64,000 nucleotides of DNA from Bacillus sp. THAF10 (GTDB lineage: Bacteria > Bacillota > Bacilli > Bacillales > Bacillaceae_I), in NCBI RefSeq assembly GCF_009363695.1, contig NZ_CP045403.1, positions 4,023,835 to 4,087,834 on the forward strand, written 5' to 3'. Of the stretch, positions 8,438 to 15,728 are shown piece by piece (positions within the stretch are counted from its first letter, which is position 1; the number at the start of each line of letters is the position of its first letter). A program made the position numbers and the translations under genes. The notes under the pieces were generated by a model. That model did not search any database. It was not told the origin of the DNA and was given only the letters and a program-made list of their open reading frames with translations.

Positions 8438-8831
8438 CCATTCTTCCATTTAACCAGCAATCTTAATCTAACAAAAAATCACTTTCTATCTTTTTCTTCA
8501 TTTGTGCTTTATAACCTGCATGCCATTTGTGATTTATTGTAAATTTTTTAAAAAAGACAAAAAGTAGTTCATCTATGGAATTGATTTTTAGCTAAATTTA
8601 CTATCAGCGTATGGACAAACACCTATCACCAATACCCTGCACACATTGCATTTGGCGGTAAAAAACAATGAGGGATGCAACAACAATGTATTTATGGGCT
8701 TCTTCTAAATTGAAGAAAGGCATTTCATTAGAAACAAAGAAACACCTTTCGCTCGTAACTTAATGGAGCGAAAGGTGTTTTTTTATTGTGAGAGGGACAG
8801 GCATCGCTTTCCCCACGACCACATAGTCTAT
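8438..8831. other. Intergenic stretch with one plus-strand terminator
   Basis: Apart from the parS site to its left, it contains a strong hairpin: AACACCTTTCGCTC (8742-8755) pairs with GAGCGAAAGGTGTT (8767-8780) and is followed by a T run on the plus strand (8779-8785). No plus-strand gene feeds it. A short open frame at about 8672-8762 is too weak to call. It may be a relic or the end of a small RNA. Confidence 0.45.
8742..8785 (+). terminator. Strong hairpin terminator
   Basis: A perfect 14-bp stem with an 11-base loop and seven T on the plus strand. On the minus strand the tail is TCTTTG, so it would serve the nitroreductase gene less efficiently. Confidence 0.7.
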
Positions 8832-9542
8832 TTATTCAAATCGATTCCAATTTATTAACTCATTAAGAGGAAGACGAGTTTTTTCAAAACCTGCTTTCGC
8901 GCCTTTGCCTAGGGAGATTAACATGATAGCTTCGTAGTTTTCCGGTACATTAAATTCTTTCATGAATTTTGCCTCATCGTATCCACCCATTGGAACGGTA
9001 TCATAGCCTTTTGCTTTAGCTGCCAGCATTAATTGCATAGAGACAAGTCCGCCGTCAATATGAGAAATTTTCGCTAAGCGTTCTTTAGGAAAAGATCCGT
9101 AACCATCCAAAATGCTGTTCACATACATGTCTTTTACGTCTTCTGGCATTCTTCCCTTTTCAGCGATGGCACTATAAATACGGTCGGCATTCTTGTATGC
9201 CTCTCTGTCTCCAAGGACTGCAATGACCACAGAAGCATCGACAATTTGTTGCTGATTATTGGCGATTGGCAACAAACGCTCTTTTTCCATTTGATCTTCA
9301 ATAACGAGAAATCTCCATGGTTGAAGGTTGCTAGATGATGGTGCTAACGTAGCTGCTTCAAGAATTTCTAAGACTTCACTTTTATCTATTTTGAATTCAG
9401 GATCATATTGTCTTACGGAACGGCGTTCTTTCGCGACAGTCAGAAAATCTGTGTCCTCTAATTGTTTGGGCGCTTCTTTGGTGGTATCAATTTCTTTTAC
9501 TTTATTTAAATATTCTTCTTTACTCATCGTTTTTTTAGACAT
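8832..9542 (-). CDS. Nitroreductase-family protein
   Basis: A 236-residue FMN-dependent oxidoreductase. FMN-binding marks are ERRSVRQY (about residues 35-42), LAPSSSNLQPWRFLVI and, near the C-terminus, MLISLGKGAKAG with the MQLMLAAKAKGYDTVPMGGYD segment before it. Such enzymes reduce nitro compounds, quinones or similar electrophiles with NAD(P)H. The start has AAAGGGG upstream. It follows the Rrf2 regulator gene on the same strand, from its own strong promoter, so it is probably induced by electrophilic or thiol stress. The physiological substrate is unknown. Confidence 0.88.
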   Translation of the reverse strand: MSKKTMSKEEYLNKVKEIDTTKEAPKQLEDTDFLTVAKERRSVRQYDPEFKIDKSEVLEILEAATLAPSSSNLQPWRFLVIEDQMEKERLLPIANNQQQIVDASVVIAVLGDREAYKNADRIYSAIAEKGRMPEDVKDMYVNSILDGYGSFPKERLAKISHIDGGLVSMQLMLAAKAKGYDTVPMGGYDEAKFMKEFNVPENYEAIMLISLGKGAKAGFEKTRLPLNELINWNRFE

Positions 9543-9574
9543 TTATAAATCCCCTTTAACTGTATTTTCTACAA

Positions 9575-9608
9575 GAACAGTATATGACGTTAACTGTTCC
9601 TTTGTCAA
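9575..9608 (-). promoter_or_regulatory. SigA promoter with overlapping palindromic operator for the nitroreductase gene
   Basis: On the minus strand: TTGACA (9603-9608), an 18-base spacer, TATACT (9579-9584), both near-consensus. A palindrome with arms GAACAGT and ACTGTTC (9575-9599) covers the spacer and the -10 box, a layout made for repression. The Rrf2-family protein encoded just upstream is the natural ligand; that link is inference. Confidence 0.7.
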
Positions 9609-9653
9609 CTACAGTTAATCAAGAGAAAAATAAAAAAGCGAAACAGCTATGTT

Positions 9654-10067
9654 TCACTTTTTCATTAAATCAGCTATGGTCTTTTGTTCTAAACCTGCAA
9701 CGACCCAGCCTTCCATTTCATCGCGTAATGTACAAAGGGATTCACGAGTAGTATCAGCAAAACATTCTTTACTTTCTACATTAAAGAACCCCTTAGGAAA
9801 GGTTTCCGCTTTCATGGCATCATATACTTCTGACAATTTGATTTCACTTGGATCTTTGACAAGAAAATATCCACCGTCTCGGCCTTCTTTCGCCTCAATT
9901 AATTCGGTCTTAACCAGATGCCTTAATATTTTTCTTAAAAAGACAGATTTAGAATTAAGTTTCTCGGCTAATTCTCCACTCGGACAACGGCCTTCATTAT
10001 TAGCAAGCACTACGAGTGCCTGAATGGCCACACTGAACCACCTTGTACTCGTTACCTTTTCACTCAT
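9654..10067 (-). CDS. Rrf2-family transcriptional regulator
   Basis: A 137-residue winged-helix regulator. The N-terminal domain includes FSVAIQALVVLANN, the recognition helix region SVFLRKILRHLVKTELI and the wing GRDGGYFLV, all typical of Rrf2. Two cysteines (in KECFADTTRESLCTL) are 10 residues apart, unlike the three-cysteine cluster of IscR/NsrR, so thiol-based or electrophile sensing, as in the YwnA/SaiR group, is more likely than an iron-sulfur cluster. The start has AAGAGGTG. It lies directly upstream of the nitroreductase gene and probably represses it. Confidence 0.88.
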   Translation of the reverse strand: MSEKVTSTRWFSVAIQALVVLANNEGRCPSGELAEKLNSKSVFLRKILRHLVKTELIEAKEGRDGGYFLVKDPSEIKLSEVYDAMKAETFPKGFFNVESKECFADTTRESLCTLRDEMEGWVVAGLEQKTIADLMKK

Positions 10068-10160
10068 TGTTTCACCTCTTCATCTACACTTTATTCTGAA
10101 ACATCTCCCATAAAAAGTCAAAGTGTTTAGGAAGGGGGGGAAGGTGAATGTGTTTGAGGT

Positions 10161-10214
10161 ACAGGCACCGCGACCCGTCTTTACTTTAAAGGTTAAAAGG
10201 GTTGAGGTGCCTGT
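10161..10214. repeat. Long inverted repeat after the anti-sigma gene
   Basis: Arms ACAGGCACC (10161-10169) and GGTGCCTGT (10206-10214), with a second weaker pair (CGACCC with GGGTTG) inside. It is only four bases from the anti-sigma stop codon. No T run follows on either strand, so it is not a textbook terminator. The GGACAGGCACC motif is common in dispersed Bacillus palindromes. Confidence 0.5.
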
Positions 10215-10218
10215 CCCC

Positions 10219-10878
10219 TTATTTCCTTTCCCAAATCAACGTCATTGGTTCGAGAAGTTCTTCCCATGTTTGCTCTTTTTCTTTTGTTACTTTATTAAGA
10301 TCAAAATACCCATAGTAAATTGCATCAACAGTTCCACTATTTACTAACTCTAATGGATCAGGTCCAATTCTTTTGTCCTCTAGTAAAAAGTTACTAGTAG
10401 GTGAATGGGCAATTGTTTCATTATAATAAACCAGGCTAATATTTTTCAGTTCTCCATCTATTTCAACTTCTAAGGGAGACGTCGTATGTGTTCCTGCATG
10501 GCTTTCTCCAAAATAATTTAAAACAAGCATTCCGTCTTCCGTTTCTTCCATTTTAAATAAATCTGTTGTATAGGAAATTGGCTTTTCGTAATAAAATATA
10601 AATGAAAAGATTGCAAACCCTAGTATGATGGTGGTTAATACAGACCCAAAAATAAGCAGCCATTTTTTTCGATTCCATCGTTTTTTAATTTTGCTGAACA
10701 AAGTTACTTTATTTTCAATTGGTACATAAAGTGTTTCCTTCATTTGTTCATACTCATTTTTACAAACCTCACACGTTCGTAAATGTTCACTAACTAATGA
10801 TTTTGTATCTTCACTTACTACCCCATCGATATAAAGTGGTAATAAATCCTGAATCACCGTACATTTAATTTCCGTCAT
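10219..10878 (-). CDS. Zinc-binding anti-sigma factor
   Basis: A 219-residue single-pass membrane protein. The N-terminus carries the ZAS anti-sigma motif: His32, Cys36 and Cys39 in EHLRTCEVC. A transmembrane segment lies at about residues 73-95 (LLIFGSVLTTIILGFAIFSF), leaving a roughly 120-residue extracytoplasmic sensor domain of unknown family. It overlaps the ECF sigma gene by 14 bases, the usual coupling of sigma and cognate anti-sigma. It should hold the sigma factor at the membrane until an envelope signal arrives. Confidence 0.85.
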   Translation of the reverse strand: MTEIKCTVIQDLLPLYIDGVVSEDTKSLVSEHLRTCEVCKNEYEQMKETLYVPIENKVTLFSKIKKRWNRKKWLLIFGSVLTTIILGFAIFSFIFYYEKPISYTTDLFKMEETEDGMLVLNYFGESHAGTHTTSPLEVEIDGELKNISLVYYNETIAHSPTSNFLLEDKRIGPDPLELVNSGTVDAIYYGYFDLNKVTKEKEQTWEELLEPMTLIWERK

Positions 10879-11356
10879 CTTGTTTCTCCTCCATATAAGC
10901 CATTATTTTCTTTTTCGCACGATAATACGTTACCCTTGCCCAACTATCACTTTTTCCAAATAGCTGCCCAATTGTCTCAAAAGAAAGTTCACCAAATGTT
11001 CGAAGGGAGAAAACTTCTTTATATGGCTCTTCCATTGCATGTAAAAATTGATGTATCTCAAGTGCACGGTCCTCATTCATCAAATAATCTACAAGTTGGA
11101 CATCTTTTTGCACAACATTTTCTTCCATATTTATCTCACGTTGTTGTTTTTGGTGTTGTGTAAAATATGTATTCTTAGCAATCGTGAAAAGCCATGACCT
11201 TACATCTTTTTTGCCATCAAATTGATGAAATGATTTCAGCGCCTTAAAAAATGCTTCTTGTGTAATTTCTTCTGCTTTATCTTTGTCTGATACTAGAGAT
11301 TTTGTATAGAAGTAAACATCCTTAAAATAAACTTTATAAATCTCCTCAAAGTTCAC
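10865..11356 (-). CDS. ECF-type RNA polymerase sigma factor
   Basis: A 163-residue ECF sigma factor with region 2 (KAEEITQEAFFKALKSFHQF, then VRSWLFTIAKNTY) and region 4 (PYKEVFSLRTFGELSFETIG, then SWARVTYYRAKKKI). There is no sigma region 3, as expected. The start is GTG with GGAGGGG upstream. It is co-transcribed with the zinc-binding anti-sigma. Upstream, on the minus strand, TGTAACG and CGTT motifs occur but the spacing does not match the classical autoregulated ECF promoter, so I do not call it. Which of the Bacillus ECF groups it belongs to is not clear. Confidence 0.9.
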   Translation of the reverse strand: MNFEEIYKVYFKDVYFYTKSLVSDKDKAEEITQEAFFKALKSFHQFDGKKDVRSWLFTIAKNTYFTQHQKQQREINMEENVVQKDVQLVDYLMNEDRALEIHQFLHAMEEPYKEVFSLRTFGELSFETIGQLFGKSDSWARVTYYRAKKKIMAYMEEKQDDGN

Positions 11357-11412
11357 TTTCTCCCCTCCTTCACTTAAATAACTAACGAAAAAATAAAACG
11401 TTACAAGATTTT

Positions 11413-11449
11413 CAAAAAAAAATAGACATATTCATTTTACCTGAATATG
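11413..11449 (-). terminator. Terminator of the metallo-hydrolase gene
   Basis: CATATTCA (11427-11434) and TGAATATG (11442-11449) form the stem; on the minus strand a run of T follows at 11422-11413. It lies 85 bases after the stop at 11534 and insulates the sigma factor promoter. Confidence 0.7.
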
Positions 11450-11533
11450 CCTACGTATTAATTGCAAATTTATTTTTGGTGGGTTGAGATGTTGAAGCTT
11501 ATAATACCGTTTGAAATCTTATAACTGATGGGA

Positions 11534-12637
11534 TTATTTCCACCATGAAGATGGAGATGTTGATAAGTCTCCTGTTAATATGATTGTTTCTCCAATTGGA
11601 GGAGCAATTACATTAACGTTTGCTTTTTTTGCCTCTGCTAAAGCTTGTTCTATAGGCTCTGTCCAACTATGAAAAGCAAGCGTAAACGCTCCCCAGTGAA
11701 TGGGCATCATATATTCCCCATTGACATCTACATGAGCCTGTACAGCTTCTTCGGGTGTCATATGAACCCAAGGCCAACGTCTGTCATATTGACCTCCTTC
11801 TATTAAAGCGATGTTAAACGGGCCGTATTTTTCCCCGATTTCCTTAAAATGAGTGTCATACCCACCATCTCCACTCGTATAGAAACGAGTTTGACTCCCA
11901 AGTATGACCCAGCCACCCCATAATGTCGAATCACGATTAAAGAGCCCTCTTCCAGAGAAGTGCTTGGAGGGAGTCAAGGCCACCGTTAGACCCTGGAACT
12001 CCTTTTCCTCCCACCAATTAAGTTCCGTAATTTTTTCCATTGCCACTCCCCAACGGACCAAATGCGCGCTGACACCGTAAGGAACGAAGAAATGGTCCAC
12101 CTTATCCTTCAACTTTCGTATAGACGGATAATCTAAGTGATCGTAATGATCATGAGTAATAAAAACAGCATCAATAGGCGGCATTTCATCAATAATATGC
12201 AGCATATCTTCACTGTAGCGCTTACTTCCTATAAAAGAAACAGGCGAAGCAACCTTCCCAAGCATTGGATCAAATAGCATTTTTTTATTGTCGAGGCTGA
12301 GTAAAAAAGCAGAATGACCAAACCAGGTTAAACTATCTTCTTCACTTTTTATTTTGTCCCAATCCATGTTGGAAACAGGTAATGGACGGGCAGGATTGCG
12401 GTCTTTGACACCAAAAATAGAATCCTTCATCATCGAGAAGTAATCCACTACACGCATGCTCATCTTGGTGGATACCTGATTAACAAATTTCCCATTAACA
12501 TAATTATCAAAAGAAGTGTATTGTTCTTTCTGACTGCTATTCGGATTTCCTCCGAACACTGCATGCATATTCACAAACAAAGCTACGATAATACATAAAA
12601 CAAATAAAAATATGAAAAAATAGATCATTTTTTTCAT
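11534..12637 (-). CDS. Membrane-anchored metallo-beta-lactamase-fold hydrolase (NAPE-PLD/UlaG-like)
   Basis: A 367-residue protein with an N-terminal membrane segment (about residues 3-24) and a metallo-beta-lactamase fold. The metal-binding motif is HDHYDHLD, with later ligands in TSGDGGYD and PIHWGAF. The arrangement LTWFGHSAFLLSL then MLFDPMLG is typical of the branch containing N-acyl-phosphatidylethanolamine phospholipase D and RomA-type proteins. It probably hydrolyses a lipid or phosphodiester at the membrane surface; the substrate is unknown. Single gene with its own ribosome site (AGAAAGGAATC) and terminator. Confidence 0.85.
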   Translation of the reverse strand: MKKMIYFFIFLFVLCIIVALFVNMHAVFGGNPNSSQKEQYTSFDNYVNGKFVNQVSTKMSMRVVDYFSMMKDSIFGVKDRNPARPLPVSNMDWDKIKSEEDSLTWFGHSAFLLSLDNKKMLFDPMLGKVASPVSFIGSKRYSEDMLHIIDEMPPIDAVFITHDHYDHLDYPSIRKLKDKVDHFFVPYGVSAHLVRWGVAMEKITELNWWEEKEFQGLTVALTPSKHFSGRGLFNRDSTLWGGWVILGSQTRFYTSGDGGYDTHFKEIGEKYGPFNIALIEGGQYDRRWPWVHMTPEEAVQAHVDVNGEYMMPIHWGAFTLAFHSWTEPIEQALAEAKKANVNVIAPPIGETIILTGDLSTSPSSWWK

Positions 12638-12693
12638 GATTCCTTTCTCTGAATGCTTGATACTCTATCTTATCATATTAGTTTGTCAAATGA

Positions 12694-12714
12694 TTACTTA
12701 TGATACCGCTCACC
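12694..12714 (-). other. SCC-like attachment site (copy of rlmH 3' end)
   Basis: On the minus strand it reads GGTGAGCGGTATCATAAG followed by TAA: codons Gly-Glu-Arg-Tyr-His-Lys-stop, the coding end of rlmH in non-coding DNA. It matches the site at 19978-19998 at 18 of 21 positions and contains TATCATAAGTAA, the core known from staphylococcal SCC attachment sites. It has the same orientation as rlmH and would mark the far boundary of the accessory region. Confidence 0.75.
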
Positions 12715-12767
12715 TTGTTCATTAAAATTTAAGCATTGCTGCTTTACCTTATTTTCTTTCCTTCTTA

Positions 12768-13796
12768 TTAAGATTGATTAATTGTTCCTTTTATATATTC
12801 AGGAAGAATCAATCTCCCCTCCATATAATCTTTTAGGGAAAATACCACCGGTTTACAATTTTCACCCACTCCAATTATCAGGCTTAAATCTGCTGGTGAA
12901 TAGACAACCGTATGCAGCGTACCAAAGTACTCTTTGTAGTGATTAAAAAACAATGGCGAACGTTCATCATTAAAATGAAAATAAGCAGACATAGGTGTTA
13001 GACTTTCCCTTAATAAGGAATTTACATACTCCTTCCGTTTTACCGATTGTTGTATTTGTAATCTATTTTTCGCTCTTAATACATCTGATTCAAAGTGGTT
13101 TGTGCATATTAGAGGATTGGAGGAATGTATAATCTGAAGTTGTGGTGAAGCTTCTACTAGTACACTATTTCCTTTTTGGTCTGTGATGGAGTAATTGTAG
13201 CAATAGCCATGAGGGATATTGGTGATGAATGCTATCGCCTCTTCCGTATTTGCGCATTGTTCTAGTAGCATTCTAACAATACTTGTTGCAATAAACCCCT
13301 CTTCCCTATGCTCGTTATTCACAAAATGTAACCCAACCACGAGCCCTTTTTCATTCATTCCATCCAGTCTTCCAATTACCTGCTGACTAAAGCCAACAGT
13401 AACATAGCCATCCTTAGGATTCGTGAATACAAGCCTTGCATCGTACATTTCTGGGCTAAAATCATAATTGCGCACGTAATAGCCGTCGTTTACCAATGTA
13501 GTACACCCCATTTCTGGAAATACTACATCATATCCGCTAAAAAGTTTAATAGTGGCATCTAATTCCATACCTAATCCTGCTGCCAACCCTTCTAGTTCTT
13601 GTAATATATTTGGAGAGACATCCTTTATTATTTCCTTAGCCATTTCTACATTGGAGTTTTTCGTCAGCTCCTTAAGCTGGTTCAATTCTTCAAGGATTGG
13701 TAATGACCGTAATTCCTTCCCTTGTGCCAAGCCAAATTGATAATAGTTCCCGCTCAATTCTACTATTCTAACAACCAACTCTTTATTTAAAAGCAT
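12768..13796 (-). CDS. C45-family (acyl-CoA:6-APA acyltransferase-like) Ntn hydrolase
   Basis: A 342-residue protein of the peptidase C45 family, N-terminal-nucleophile enzymes that cleave or transfer linear amides. The nucleophile is probably Cys98 in PEMGCTTLV, exposed by autoproteolysis before it. Supporting segments are YYVRNYDFSPEMYD, MNEKGLVVGLHFVN and the C-terminal CTNHF. The substrate could be an N-acyl amino acid, a beta-lactam or a quorum signal; nothing in the sequence decides. Its start overlaps the MerR regulator gene by 14 bases, so it is the likely regulated target. It lies just inside the outer attachment site and may be element cargo. Confidence 0.8.
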   Translation of the reverse strand: MLLNKELVVRIVELSGNYYQFGLAQGKELRSLPILEELNQLKELTKNSNVEMAKEIIKDVSPNILQELEGLAAGLGMELDATIKLFSGYDVVFPEMGCTTLVNDGYYVRNYDFSPEMYDARLVFTNPKDGYVTVGFSQQVIGRLDGMNEKGLVVGLHFVNNEHREEGFIATSIVRMLLEQCANTEEAIAFITNIPHGYCYNYSITDQKGNSVLVEASPQLQIIHSSNPLICTNHFESDVLRAKNRLQIQQSVKRKEYVNSLLRESLTPMSAYFHFNDERSPLFFNHYKEYFGTLHTVVYSPADLSLIIGVGENCKPVVFSLKDYMEGRLILPEYIKGTINQS

Positions 13797-14577
13797 TTTG
13801 CATATCCTCCCTTTTTCCCACTCGAGTGACAGGCATTAATAAATCGATATTTGTGAAGTCATCTCCACGATACCATTCTAGGATGGAACCTGTTGGAATC
13901 CAATTATGTTCGTTTGCATAATTTATTAATTTTCGATAGCCTTTTTGTATTTCGGTTAAGGGTTCATGAAAGGGCAATGCAATACATATACAGGAAGGCA
14001 TATTTTCTCTTAATGCACTTTCAGATAGTCCGCTAATCTGAATGTCATACGGGACCCCAAAGCCTATATGAGCTTTAATTACATCTTTTCCTGAAACATA
14101 TCTTAAATAACAACTTTTTACAGGAACATTTAATTTTGCAAGCTCTTTCCCTCTTTTTATAAAATATTCTCCAAACTTCCCGGTTTCAGACTCGGCTAAG
14201 AACCAAATAATCGTTTCCTCAGCATTTTCAATCAAATAAATTTGATTCTTCGCGGAATCACTTTCTAAATACCGCAAGCTTACATTCAAGACATCTAGCC
14301 TCTCTTTTATCATTTCGACCCAATGATCCATCAATTTTTTTCGAGTATGGTCATCCTCTTCTTTTAAATACACTTGAATGTCTTTTAACGGGACATCAGC
14401 CAGACGCAAACTGGATATCAACTTAATCGTTGCCACTTGATCATCTGAATAAACTCTATACCCACTGCTATTTCTCCCTACTGAATGAAGTAGATTTTTT
14501 GACTCATAATACCTTAACGCACTTTTAGAGATACCGGTTCGATCAGAAAAATCTTGTATAGTCATGAACTTACTCAA
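13783..14577 (-). CDS. MerR-family regulator with GyrI-like ligand-binding domain
   Basis: A 264-residue activator of the BmrR/TipA type. The N-terminal MerR helix-turn-helix (residues 5-72) reads IQDFSDRTGISKSALRYYE and RLADVPLKDIQVYL, a dimerisation coiled coil follows, and the C-terminal half (about 110-260) resembles a GyrI-like effector domain that binds small hydrophobic molecules. Its gene overlaps that of the C45 hydrolase by 14 bases, suggesting a ligand-controlled amidase or acyltransferase unit. The ligand is unknown. Confidence 0.85.
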   Translation of the reverse strand: MSKFMTIQDFSDRTGISKSALRYYESKNLLHSVGRNSSGYRVYSDDQVATIKLISSLRLADVPLKDIQVYLKEEDDHTRKKLMDHWVEMIKERLDVLNVSLRYLESDSAKNQIYLIENAEETIIWFLAESETGKFGEYFIKRGKELAKLNVPVKSCYLRYVSGKDVIKAHIGFGVPYDIQISGLSESALRENMPSCICIALPFHEPLTEIQKGYRKLINYANEHNWIPTGSILEWYRGDDFTNIDLLMPVTRVGKREDMQNAFK

Positions 14578-14641
14578 ATTAATTACACCCCCTAAAATTC
14601 ATGTTACAGCTTCAAGCTACTTTAAGGTCAAGAAAAATTTC

Positions 14642-14669
14642 AAAATAAAAAGCTTGCTAGTTAGCAAGC
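14642..14669 (-). terminator. Minus-strand terminator
   Basis: GCTTGCT (14652-14658) pairs with AGCAAGC (14663-14669) and is followed on the minus strand by TTTTTATTTTG. It lies upstream of the MerR gene and ends transcription arriving from the small genes at 15.4-15.7 kb. Confidence 0.6.
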
Positions 14670-14793
14670 CGCTTAAGGAAGTTTAAATGAATTCTTACGA
14701 TATTCTCTGTTCTTGATTTGGTTAAAGAACCTTATTTATTTTTGAAACGGTTAGCCCTATCTATCAAATTTCAAAACTAATTGTCTAGATAAA

Positions 14794-15147
14794 GTGCTAG
14801 TAATATTATTTGATCTGATATTGGTTGTATCTATACCTATTCAATTACTAGAGCCATTCATTAATACATATACCCATGCTGTTTGATGAGATATAGTAAC
14901 ATCAACAACAGTTGGATATGGTGAAATTTCTCCTAAAATTATTATTGGCAGATTGATAGCAGTTTTTCTAATAGATATTCTGAATCGGTTTCTTTGGATT
15001 AGTTACAAGTTCTGTAGCAGCATATTTTTAAAAGCCTTCAGTTAAAGCAGAAAGTTCGATAGTGGTGATCCTTAAATCTGAAATAGAACGTATCGATGAA
15101 CTATCCGAACAAGAATTACAAAGAGTGTTGTCTATTATTAAGGACTA
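14794..15147 (+). pseudogene. Decayed two-helix potassium channel
   Basis: A plus-strand frame encodes the potassium channel pore: IVTSTTVGYGEISP, with the filter TVGYG around 14908-14922, preceded by EPFINTYTHAV. Just before the pore, where channels carry Trp-Trp, two consecutive TGA stops stand (TGG to TGA changes). After the pore the second membrane helix breaks off by frameshift and continues in another frame as GFFGLVTSSVAAYF, a stop, and then the cytoplasmic tail ending in RVLSIIKD. At least two nonsense changes, a frameshift and a further stop show a dead gene. A terminator follows. Confidence 0.82.
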
Positions 15148-15176
15148 AAGGAAGCAAAAAAATGATGAAAACATGT

Positions 15177-15204
15177 AAGGAGGTTTTATATCCCTCCTTT
15201 ATTT
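15177..15204 (+). terminator. Terminator of the former potassium channel gene
   Basis: AAGGAGG (15177-15183) pairs with CCTCCTT (15193-15199), followed by TATTT on the plus strand, 30 bases after the last channel codon. From here to 15387 I see no gene. Confidence 0.55.
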
Positions 15205-15387
15205 CCCATCATTTATACTTTCATCTTTTTCTTTTACTTTTTGGCAATAGTAAGTTATAAAGATTGCGCCTTTTTTCACGTTAAAAATCGCATAATTCCA
15301 ATAATAGGTCGTATACTTAAATGGCAAAAAAATTTAATTTTGAGGCTATTAAAAGATATGTATTTAAAAACACTTCTAAGAGCTTTA

Positions 15388-15492
15388 TTATTTAAATAAT
15401 TTCCCAAATGCCTTACCTGTAGCTTTCCCTGCAGCTTTCCTTGGAAGTCGCTTACCTACTTTACCCTTTATACCTAGTAACCTGGCAATCAA
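15388..15492 (-). CDS. Small basic peptide (34 residues), unrecognised
   Basis: A minus-strand frame of 34 codons from a TTG start with AGAGG nine bases upstream. The product is strongly basic and rich in Gly, Lys and Ala: it opens with IARLLGIKGKVGKRL after the start, then has AAGKATGKAFGKLFK at the end. It lies 61 bases after the 54-residue gene on the same strand, downstream of the YHYH protein gene. Composition resembles a cationic amphipathic peptide or a nucleic-acid-binding tail. I cannot assign a function, and a small frame like this could be chance; the regular pattern and RBS argue for it. Confidence 0.4.
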   Translation of the reverse strand: MIARLLGIKGKVGKRLPRKAAGKATGKAFGKLFK

Positions 15493-15553
15493 GGAAAACA
15501 ACCTCTAGTTTTATTAATACTCACCTTATCCACACCAATATTTTCAATTCAAC

Positions 15554-15718
15554 CTACAGATTTTGGGCTTTTTGTTCTTTCTTCCGTAAACGGTGCACTT
15601 CTTTTTCAGTACGATATTTACTAACTTTTTCTCTTACTACGTTAGGTTCTTGCTTTGTCGATAAAGCTTTAACAAAGATGTCTTCTACCTTGTAACATAC
15701 AGCTTTATACAATCCCAT
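15554..15718 (-). CDS. Small hypothetical protein (54 residues)
   Basis: A minus-strand gene of 54 codons starting ATG, with TAGGGGGA at ideal spacing, only ten bases after the stop of the YHYH protein gene. The protein begins MGLYKAVCYKVEDIFVKAL and ends in a highly charged helix (VSKYRTEKEVHRLRKKEQ). No family is recognised. The tight spacing and strong ribosome site make co-expression with the upstream surface protein likely. Confidence 0.62.
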   Translation of the reverse strand: MGLYKAVCYKVEDIFVKALSTKQEPNVVREKVSKYRTEKEVHRLRKKEQKAQNL

Positions 15719-15728
15719 ATAAATCCCC

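Noticed and set aside
11380..11415. Autoregulated ECF promoter upstream of the sigma gene
   Set aside because: TGTAACG and CGTT occur but are about 12 bases apart instead of about 16.
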